From CAG-826 sp964583155 (GTDB taxonomy: Bacteria; Bacillota_I; Bacilli_A; RFN20; CAG-826): a stretch of DNA of 64,000 nt. The stretch spans positions 1 to 64,000 of the forward strand of contig CAZOUY010000005.1 of NCBI GenBank assembly GCA_964583155.1, given 5' to 3'. The position numbers and the translations under genes are program-made. Shown piece after piece: positions 45,787-53,400 of this stretch (the first letter of the stretch is position 1; every line of letters starts with the position of its first letter). The notes under the pieces were generated by a model that saw only the letters and a program-made list of their open reading frames with translations, was not told where the DNA came from and did no database searches.

Positions 45787-45813
45787 TTGTTTTTACTTGA
45801 TTCATGCTAAAAT
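45787..45813 (+). promoter_or_regulatory. Promoter of ppa-tal
   Basis: An extended -10 TGC-TAAAAT (hexamer 45808-45813) lies 23 bases before the ppa start; TTGTTT (45787-45792) is a possible -35 at 15 bases. Confidence 0.5.
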
Positions 45814-45836
45814 AAAGAAAACAAGGAGGATTTATC

Positions 45837-46379
45837 ATGAATATATGGCACGATGTGTCGAAAAGCCGTATTCAACCGGAAGATTTTGTGGCGTGCATTG
45901 AAATACCATCCGGATGCAAGAATAAGTATGAGCTCGATAAACAAACCGGGACCCTTATTTTAGATCGCATTCTTTATACATCCACCCACTATCCGCAAAA
46001 TTATGGCTTTATTCCTCATACATATGCAGGAGATTATGATCCACTCGATGTTCTTGTTATCTGTTCAGAGCCGATCGTACCGTTGGCTTTAGTTCAATGC
46101 TATCCTATTGGTATCGTCAATATGGTCGATTCAGGTTTACCGGATGAGAAGATTATTGCGGTTTGCGCTCACGATCCGATATATGGTAATTATCGTGAAA
46201 TATGCGAATTACCGGCACATATCTTTGATGAAATATGTCATTTTTTCCGGGTTTATAAAAACCTAGAGAAAAAGGATACGGATGTTCTTTCGATTGAAGG
46301 ACGTCAAAAGGCGATTGAGGTTATTAAACAAGCGATCGCTAATTATGAAAAAGAATTTGGAAATAAAGGAGAAAAATAA
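45837..46379 (+). CDS. ppa: Inorganic pyrophosphatase (family I)
   Basis: 180 residues. It hydrolyses pyrophosphate to phosphate and so pulls biosynthetic reactions forward, in the cytosol. The metal- and substrate-binding segments EIPSGCKNKYELDK, YPQNYGFIPHTY and GDYDPLDVLV are present, with the Asp triad. Many Bacillota instead carry a family II enzyme, so family I here is informative. The stop overlaps the next start by one base. Confidence 0.95.
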   Translation: MNIWHDVSKSRIQPEDFVACIEIPSGCKNKYELDKQTGTLILDRILYTSTHYPQNYGFIPHTYAGDYDPLDVLVICSEPIVPLALVQCYPIGIVNMVDSGLPDEKIIAVCAHDPIYGNYREICELPAHIFDEICHFFRVYKNLEKKDTDVLSIEGRQKAIEVIKQAIANYEKEFGNKGEK

Positions 46380-47014
46380 TGAAATTATTTATTGATACGG
46401 CTAATATCGAGCATATTAGAATCGCTTCCAAATGGGGAGTCATTTCAGGTGCGACCACCAATCCATCTTTGATTGCTAAAGAAGGAAGAAAGGTAGAGGA
46501 GGTCGTCAAAGAAATCGTCACCTTAATCGATGGACCTATTTCGGCGGAGGTCCAAGAGGCTAGCGCCGAAGAAATGGTGGCCGAAGCCCGGAAATTGGTC
46601 AAAATCCATCCTAATATCGTCATCAAAATTCCGATGACTATGGAGGGGATTGCGGCGACCTCGATTTTGCATAAGGAAGGAATCCATACGAATGTGACCT
46701 TAGTTTTCTCAGTTTCGCAGGCCTTAATGGCGTGTGAAGCGGGTGCGACTTATATTTCACCATTCATGGGCCGCGTGGATGATGCGGGACATTCCGGTGC
46801 GGAATTGATCGCTAAAATCATGGCGATGATTAGCAATTATGGCTATGAAACCCAAGTCATCGCCGCTAGCATCCGCAATTTAGCTCATGTTGAGCAAGCC
46901 GCTTTAGCCGGTGCGGATATCGCAACCATTCCGTTTGCCGTCTTAGAAAAGATGGTGAAGGATCCTTTAACCGATAACGGATTAGCGATTTTTAGAGAAG
47001 CAGCCAAAAAATAA
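46379..47014 (+). CDS. Transaldolase / fructose-6-phosphate aldolase-like (TalC/FSA)
   Basis: 211 residues, short class I aldolase. MKLFIDTANIEHIRIA, GATTNPSLIAKEG, the Schiff-base Lys in VIKIPMTMEGI near residue 83, TNVTLVFS and ISPFMGRVDD are intact. Members act as transaldolase in the pentose phosphate pathway or as fructose-6-phosphate aldolase; the sequence alone does not fix which. The presence of rpe at the window's end supports a pentose phosphate role (inference). Confidence 0.92.
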   Translation: MKLFIDTANIEHIRIASKWGVISGATTNPSLIAKEGRKVEEVVKEIVTLIDGPISAEVQEASAEEMVAEARKLVKIHPNIVIKIPMTMEGIAATSILHKEGIHTNVTLVFSVSQALMACEAGATYISPFMGRVDDAGHSGAELIAKIMAMISNYGYETQVIAASIRNLAHVEQAALAGADIATIPFAVLEKMVKDPLTDNGLAIFREAAKK

Positions 47015-47026
47015 CGATGAAAAGAT

Positions 47027-47060
47027 AAATGTCCATCGATGAAGGATGGGCATTTTTTTG
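47027..47060 (+). terminator. Terminator of ppa-tal
   Basis: AAATGTCCATC pairs with GATGGGCATTT (one G-U) around a seven-base loop, followed by TTTT. Confidence 0.8.
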
Positions 47061-47123
47061 ATTAATTAATAGTTAAAAGGCCCAATTTCTGATTTTTATC
47101 ATACGCTAAAGAGGGTGATAAAA

Positions 47124-47540
47124 ATGCGAGTTCGTTATCGGGATGCGGACGTTTCTTTATTAGGACGATTAATGCGTTCAGAAGCACAAGGAGAAGGCAA
47201 TTTTGGTATGAAATTAGTCGGCAATGTTGTTATTAATCGCGTTGTTGCGAATTGTTCTCCTTTTAAAAAGCTTTCCACAATTGAAAGTGTTGTCATGCAA
47301 AAAAATGCCTTTGAGGGCATTAATACGCCATTATTTCAGGCAGGAGCGACCACCTTAGAAAGAAGATTAGCGCTCGATTGTATTAAATTTTGGCGAGCCG
47401 ATCCGGCCTATGCGGCGTTATATTTTCAAGCGCCCGGGAAAGGGAAGCCTTGTAAAACACGATTTTGGGGAAAATTAGAGGGGAAATTTAAAAACCATTG
47501 CTTTTATTCCTCGGATGGCGATGAAGATTGTGGACTATAG
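47124..47540 (+). CDS. cwlJ: CwlJ-like cell wall hydrolase
   Basis: 139 residues, a single hydrolase_2 (SleB/CwlJ) domain without signal peptide. The order YRDADVSLLGRLMRSEAQGEG (in part), GMKLVGNVVINRV, ANCSPFKKLSTI, NAFEG and a C-terminal KFKNHCFYSS follows Bacillus CwlJ along its whole length. The catalytic Glu lies in the EAQGEG segment. CwlJ is a spore-coat cortex-lytic enzyme used in germination and naturally lacks a signal peptide. No gerQ is seen nearby. GAGGGTG gives the ribosome binding site for the ATG at 47124; a GTG nine bases earlier is less likely. Confidence 0.88.
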   Translation: MRVRYRDADVSLLGRLMRSEAQGEGNFGMKLVGNVVINRVVANCSPFKKLSTIESVVMQKNAFEGINTPLFQAGATTLERRLALDCIKFWRADPAYAALYFQAPGKGKPCKTRFWGKLEGKFKNHCFYSSDGDEDCGL

Positions 47541-48356
47541 TAAATGAAGCGGATCATCTAAATGCTCCGCTTTTTCTTTAGCGATATGAAGATAGACATC
47601 ATCATGATATAGTTCATTCATCATAAGAGCCCAATAGTACCATAAAAGATCATTAAACTGTAAAAAGGCCATCACTTTTTGATAGTGCTCCGCGGTTAAA
47701 GGTGTTAAAAAATATTGTTTCAAGAAATATTTAATCAAATCCGGATCTTTGAGGTTATTCTCACTGATAAAGGAAGCTAAATCAAAATAAGGATCATCAT
47801 AGCCACCGTATTCCAAATCGATGATTTCGACATGATCGGAAAAAAGGAGGATATTGCCACTTACGAGATCATGATGACAGGGAACCTGTTGGTCGGATAA
47901 GAAAAGCAAATAATTATCAATAATGGCTTTTTCCTTCGGATGCGGATTTATTTTCGCTCTTTTTCGATATTGATAGCATCTATCTAAACCATCGAACTTT
48001 TGAAGACCACTGATTGCGGTTTGATGCATTTTTCTTAAAAGGTGAGCGATCTCTTGATAAGTCGTTAGCGATGCTTGTTGAGCGTCAAATTCATGAAAAC
48101 CCTGAATATAGGGGGTGATTTTCAAATTTCTTTGAGCGTCGAAGGCTAATAAAGGAATCGAAGGATGGATTAACGCTCCAAGAGCGGTCTCCATCAATTT
48201 TTCGTTAGCGGGAGAAAGATCGTAGCGAAGAGGCTTCTTAGGAACGCGCAAAAGATAACGATCATTGATAAGATAATGGTCGTTGCTCAATCCGAGTTTC
48301 ATTTGTCGAACACTATTGATAGGCTCTAAGGTGAAAAAGGCGAGATATTCTTCCAT
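47535..48356 (-). CDS. Choline/aminoglycoside-kinase-like phosphotransferase (LicA-like)
   Basis: 273 residues of the APH/choline kinase family. The Brenner motif CHHDLVSGNIL near residue 152 with the catalytic Asp, and the metal-binding IIDLEYGGYDDPYFDLA near 178, are clear. LicA-type choline kinases phosphorylate imported choline for surface phosphocholine; no licB, licC or licD lies nearby, so the substrate is inferred. AAAGGAG lies upstream. Its last six codons overlap the end of the cwlJ-like gene on the other strand and host that gene's terminator. Confidence 0.85.
   Translation of the reverse strand: MEEYLAFFTLEPINSVRQMKLGLSNDHYLINDRYLLRVPKKPLRYDLSPANEKLMETALGALIHPSIPLLAFDAQRNLKITPYIQGFHEFDAQQASLTTYQEIAHLLRKMHQTAISGLQKFDGLDRCYQYRKRAKINPHPKEKAIIDNYLLFLSDQQVPCHHDLVSGNILLFSDHVEIIDLEYGGYDDPYFDLASFISENNLKDPDLIKYFLKQYFLTPLTAEHYQKVMAFLQFNDLLWYYWALMMNELYHDDVYLHIAKEKAEHLDDPLHLL
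47547..47575 (+). terminator. cwlJ terminator inside the 3' end of the phosphotransferase gene
   Basis: AAGCGGA (47547-47553) and TCCGCTT (47566-47572) pair around a 12-base loop, then TTTTT. These bases also encode the C-terminus of the convergent phosphotransferase. Confidence 0.7.
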
Positions 48357-48412
48357 AGCGACTACTCCTTTCCTTTGGAAAATGGTATATTAATAAAAAA
48401 CGAGGTGTCATT

Positions 48413-48934
48413 ATGCTCCATATTATTTTATATCAACCGGAAATTCCTGCCAATACGGGAAATATTATGCGAACCTGTAAAGCCATAAATGCCACGCTTC
48501 ACATCATTGGTCCTTTGACATTTTCTTTAGAAGAAAAATCGTTGAAAAGGGCCGGAATGGATTATATTGAAGGCTTGACAATGAAAATATATGAATCATA
48601 CGTTGATTTTTGTCAAAAGAATCCGAATGCGGATATCTATTATATCAGTCGCTATGGCGAAAAGACATATTCACAAGCGGATTTCACGCATATTGCCCAT
48701 ACCTATTATTTGATGTTTGGACGAGAATCGATGGGGATTCCGCATGATATTCTTAATGATCATCTCGATCGATGCCTAAGGATTCCGATGGTAGCGAGCG
48801 CGAGAAGCCTCAATCTTTCGAACTGTGTGGCGATTGTCGCCTATGAAGTCATGAGACAGCAGGGCTTTTATGGATTGAGCACCAAGGAAGCGATTAAGGG
48901 GGAAGATTTTTTATTGAAGGAGAAAGGTAAATAA
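48413..48934 (+). CDS. trmL: tRNA (cytidine(34)-2'-O)-methyltransferase
   Basis: 173 residues, SPOUT fold. It methylates the wobble ribose of tRNA-Leu. NTGNIMRTCKA near residue 16, GPLTFSLEEKSLKRAGMDYIE (in part), LMFGRESMGIP and the knot-forming RIPMVASARSLNLSNCVAI (in part) are diagnostic. GAGGTGTC precedes the ATG. It overlaps the convergent rqcH by 24 bases. Confidence 0.94.
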   Translation: MLHIILYQPEIPANTGNIMRTCKAINATLHIIGPLTFSLEEKSLKRAGMDYIEGLTMKIYESYVDFCQKNPNADIYYISRYGEKTYSQADFTHIAHTYYLMFGRESMGIPHDILNDHLDRCLRIPMVASARSLNLSNCVAIVAYEVMRQQGFYGLSTKEAIKGEDFLLKEKGK

Positions 48935-50296
48935 CGAGTCATCGATCTTATTTAAATGCAGCGTTTGATAATGATTGAGCTGTACAAGACCGGATTTGGA
49001 TGTTTTTTTCACCTGATTAATCGGAGTATAAATGACATCGCCATCGGATAGATGCGCTAGCTTAAGGGCTAACGAGGCGGCATAAATAAGGACTTCCTTA
49101 TTGGGATTGCTATCAAAAATAACGACATGAGCGCCTTGATGATTTTGAACGTGCAGGAAGATATCGTTTTTGCGCGCTAAATGAAAGGTCAAGGTATCAT
49201 TTTGGAGATTGTTTTTGCCATAGCCGATTTTTACGCCCTGAAAGTAGCAAAAATATGGTTGAATCGCTGGATGATGGGGGAACTTTTTCTTAGAGGCCTT
49301 CTTTAAATAACCATTATTTACTAGTTCTTCTTCCATCTCCTGCAAATCACGTTCGGAGGCTCCTTCCCATTGCGATTCCAAAATACTAAAATAATCGATT
49401 TCCGCTTTGGTCTCCGCCATTTGTCTTGTTAAATGCTCTTCGGCATTCCGAGCTTTTTGGTATTTCTTATAATATAGAAGCGCATTGTCTTTTGCGGATT
49501 TATCCGCATCAAGAGGAATGACATAATCAAAAATGCGGAATTCGTTTTGCTCAGGATGCACCTCATCAAGATAGGTGATGAGCAAATCTCCGTATTCCTT
49601 CCACATGTCCTTTTTTTGCGACATGAGCAATTCTTGATTTTGGCGTTGCCATTTTTTTAACGCTGATTTTTTATGCGATTTGATTAACGATAAAATCGCA
49701 TTAAACTTATCCTTTTTGCGCTTGTCTTCGATGCTTTTTCGGTAATCATCAAAAAGGGATAGATAATCAAACGCGATGGGGTCGATATTTTCCTTCCATT
49801 GCACGTTTTTTTCAGGACAAGTATAGGTTAATCCCTTTAACAAAGGGCGTTTGCTTTCCAAATCACCATGACGATAGACAAGTAAAATCCTTCGATCCTT
49901 ATCCAGCAAAAGCATATTAGCATTACCGGTAATCAATTCAATCACCAAGTAGCGGCGGTTTGTTTCATAGACATCATTTGTACATTGTAAGGTCCAAACC
50001 ACGATCCGATCATTATTCCATAATTCAAGATTTTCGACATAGGCATGATCAAGCTCTTTCCGCAATGAAAGAAAAAATGGTGACGCGAGAGTGCTGCTTG
50101 GATCCTTAAATTCAGTAAGACTTATAAAAGGATGAGAAGATTGTAAGGAAATAATCACCCGTTGGGTCTTATTTTTCGAAAGAGAAAAGAAGAAATCAGT
50201 TTTCGAATATTCAACGAATTTACCAAGATAAGAGCCAAGAGCTTTTTCTTTTATTTCTTGAACAATATAGAGCAGATTACCAGCATTTAAAGACAT
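48911..50296 (-). CDS. rqcH: Ribosome-associated quality control factor RqcH (NFACT family)
   Basis: 461 residues. NFACT-N occupies about the first 210 residues and contains the Asp-Arg pair (WNNDRIVVW near 80) known to be needed for tRNA-Ala and 50S binding. A coiled-coil middle lies at about 200-345, and the NFACT-R domain at about 345-455 has HLARKNDIFLHVQNHQGAHV (in part). It recruits tRNA-Ala to stalled 50S subunits and adds alanine tails. The length is about 100 residues below the Bacillus protein, so the C-terminus is compact. The start at 50296 follows AAGGTGAT; two in-frame starts lie six and nine bases upstream inside this site. Confidence 0.92.
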   Translation of the reverse strand: MSLNAGNLLYIVQEIKEKALGSYLGKFVEYSKTDFFFSLSKNKTQRVIISLQSSHPFISLTEFKDPSSTLASPFFLSLRKELDHAYVENLELWNNDRIVVWTLQCTNDVYETNRRYLVIELITGNANMLLLDKDRRILLVYRHGDLESKRPLLKGLTYTCPEKNVQWKENIDPIAFDYLSLFDDYRKSIEDKRKKDKFNAILSLIKSHKKSALKKWQRQNQELLMSQKKDMWKEYGDLLITYLDEVHPEQNEFRIFDYVIPLDADKSAKDNALLYYKKYQKARNAEEHLTRQMAETKAEIDYFSILESQWEGASERDLQEMEEELVNNGYLKKASKKKFPHHPAIQPYFCYFQGVKIGYGKNNLQNDTLTFHLARKNDIFLHVQNHQGAHVVIFDSNPNKEVLIYAASLALKLAHLSDGDVIYTPINQVKKTSKSGLVQLNHYQTLHLNKIDDSLFTFLLQ

Positions 50297-50328
50297 TTTC
50301 ATCACCTTTTTTAATATATCATAGATGC

Positions 50329-50458
50329 TTCAAAAAAGAAAAAGAATAGGTATATAATGAACATAAGCGTAAATTTATTAAGATTGGTATTAAATAGATA
50401 ATATAATATGAAAATATTTAAAAAAGTGTTATTGTTATTTTAGATAGTCGCCATAATA
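50329..50458 (+). promoter_or_regulatory. Candidate promoters of the Sel1-TIR-NACHT gene
   Basis: Two candidates exist: TTCAAA (50329-50334) with TATAAT (50353-50358), spacing 18; and TTGTTA (50430-50435) with AATAAT (50453-50458), spacing 17. The second is 25 bases before the ATG. The ribosome binding site (AGAGG) is weak compared with neighbouring genes, which predicts low expression. Confidence 0.4.
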
Positions 50459-50483
50459 ATTTTCATTAATAGAGGTATAAACA

Positions 50484-53400
50484 ATGAAGTATGAAAACGC
50501 ACTTTTAAAGGCAACAGCTGAAACCATCGATGAGTTTTATGAATTAATTGCGCAAGGATATAATATTTTTAATATCACCTTAAATATTGATGACGAGGAA
50601 AAGAAAAAGCTATTTGAAAGGGCATCGATGAGAAAACACCCTAATGATGATTACATTTTAGGATATTGCTACTATAATGGTGTTGGAATAGAACGGAATT
50701 ATAGTCAAGCATTTGAGCATTTTAAAATATCCGCTAATGATGGCGATTTAAGAGCACAAAATAATCTTGGCTTGTGTTATTATGATGGCCAGGGCGTTCC
50801 ACAAAGCTATGAAGAAGCAGTAAAATGGTATAGATTAGCGGCAGATCAAGAAAATGCAAATGCACAATATAATCTCGGCTGTTGCTATTATAATGGTTTA
50901 GGTGTCTCACAAAGCTATGAAGAAGCAGTAAAATGGTATAGATTAGCGACAAATCAAGGACTTGCAAGAGCACAATTAAATCTTGGCAATTGCTATTATA
51001 ATGGTCAAGGTGTTCCACAGAGTTATGAAGAAGCAGTCAAGTGGTGTAGATTAGCGGCAGATCAAGGAAATGCAAGAGCACAATATACTCTCGGTGTTTG
51101 CTATTATAATGACCGAGGCGTTCCACAAAGCTATGAAGAAGCAGTAAAGTGGTATAGATTAGCGGCAGATCAAGGATATGCTGATGCACAATATAATCTT
51201 GGCAATTGCTATTATAAAGGCCAAGGTGTTCCACAAAGCTATGAAGAAGCCGTAAAATGGTATAGATTAGCGGCAAATCAAGGAGATGCTGATGCACAAA
51301 ATAATCTCGGCCTTTGTTATGATAATGGCCAAGGTGTTTCGCAAAGCTATGAAGAAGCCGTGAAGTGGTATAGATTAGCCGCAAATCAAGGAAATGCAAG
51401 AGCTCAATATAATCTTGGCAATTGCTATTATAAAGGCCAAGGTGTTTCACAAAGCTATGAAGAAGCCATGAAGTGGCATAGATTAGCGGCAGATCAAGGA
51501 TATGCTGATGCACAATATAATCTTGGCAATTGCTATTATAAAGGCCAAGGTGTTCCACAAAGCTATGAAGAAGCCGTAAAATGGTATAGATTAGCGGCAG
51601 ATCAAGGGCTTGTAGAAGCTCAATATAATCTAGCTTTTTGCTATAAGTATGGTCAAGGTGTTCCACAAAGCTATGAAGAAGCCGTGAAGTGGTATAGATT
51701 AGCCGCAAATCAAGGAGATGCTGATGCACAAAATAATCTCGGCCTTTGTTATGATAATGGCCAAGGTGTTTCGCAAAGCTATGAAGAAGCCGTGAAGTGG
51801 TATAGATTAGCCGCAAATCAAGGAAATGCAAGAGCTCAATATAATCTTGGCAATTGCTATTATAAAGGCCAAGGTGTTTCACAAAGCTATGAAGAAGCCA
51901 TGAAGTGGTATAGATTAGCGGCAGATCAAGGAAATGCAAGAGCTCAATATAATCTTGGTGTTTGCTATGATAATGGCCAAGGCGTTCCACAAAGCTATGA
52001 AGAAGCCGTGAAGTGGTATAGATTAGCCGCAAATCAAGGAAATGCAAGAGCTCAATATATCCTAGCTCTTTGTCATGCTAATGACAAAGATATGGCACAA
52101 AGTTATGAAGAAGCAGCAAAGTGGTGGACATTAGCCGCAAATCAAGGAAATGCAAGAGCACAATATAATCTCGGTGTTTACTATGCTAAAGGCCAAGGTG
52201 TTCCACAAGATTATAAAGAAGCCGTGAAGTGGTATAGATTAGCGGCAGATCAAGGATATGCTGATGCACAATATAATCTCGGAGTTTGCTATGCTAAAGG
52301 CCAAGGTGTCTTACAAGATTATGAAGAAGCATCCAAGTGGTGGACATTAGCTGCAAATCAAGGACATGCAGATGCTCAATATGATCTCGGTGTTTGCTAT
52401 GCTAAAGGCCTAGAATTGCCACAGAGTTATGAAGAAGCATCCAAATGGTGGAAATTAGCTGCAAATCAAGGGCTTGCAGATGCTCAATATGATCTCGGTT
52501 TTTGCTATGCTAAAGGCCAAGGTGTCTCACAAGATTATGAAGAAGCATCCAAGTGGTGGAAATTAGCGGCGAATCAAGGAAATGCAGAAGCTCAATATAA
52601 TCTAGCTCTTTGTTATAATAAAGGTCAAGGTGTTCCACAAAGTTATGAAGAAACAGTAAAGTGGTATAGATTATCTGCAGAGCAAGGACATGCAGGCGCA
52701 CAAAATAATCTCGGTGTTTGCTATTATAATGGCCTAGGCTTGCCACAGAGTTATGAAGAAGCCGTGAAGTGGTGGACATTATCGGCAAATCATGGACTTC
52801 CAATTGCTCAATATAATCTCGACGTTTGCTATGAGAATGGTCAAGGCATTCCACAAATTTATGAGGAAACTATTCAATTAGAGAGGAATATAGGAAAAAA
52901 AGAGTCTCAATATTATGATGAACGAGCAAAATTGTTGAAATCAGCGGCAGATCAAGGATATGCTGATGCACAATATAATCTCGGTGTTTGCTATGAGAAT
53001 GGCAAAGGAGTTCCACAAAGTTATGAAGAAGCCGTGAAATGGTATAGATTAGCGGCAGATCAAGGACATGCAGGTGCTCAATACAATCTCGGCGTTTGCT
53101 ATGAAAATGGTTTCGGCATTCCACAAAGTGATGATGAAGCCGTTAAATTGTATAAAAAAGCGGCAGATCAAGGCGATAAAGAAGCACAACTTGCGTTAGA
53201 TAAAATATTAACAGAATTAGAAATAGAATATAAATTTAACAATGTAGGAAAAAGTTATGATGTATTCGTGTCATGGAATCATAACGATAAGGATTTTAAA
53301 AATCGATTGGTTGATGGAATAGAAAATAAGAATAATATTAATAATGATGGAGAAGCATTATATACTCATTATCGTGCTTGGGAAAGTGATCGAGATGCAA

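Noticed and set aside
47535..47575. Frameshift at the convergent ends of the cwlJ-like and phosphotransferase genes
   Set aside because: Both proteins keep their family C-termini; the overlap is just six bases plus a terminator in the convergent gene.
51037..52047. A 336-codon open frame on the minus strand inside the Sel1 array, with smaller ones at 50734-51018 and 52510-53124
   Set aside because: These are mirror frames of the 108-base repeat. Their products are simple repeats of the reverse frame, they have no ribosome binding site, and they match the repeat boundaries.
50650..53190. Regular repeats that could suggest a CRISPR array
   Set aside because: The period is 108 bases, all in one coding frame, and both conserved and variable parts code for Sel1 helices. 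There are no short palindromic repeats with unrelated spacers.
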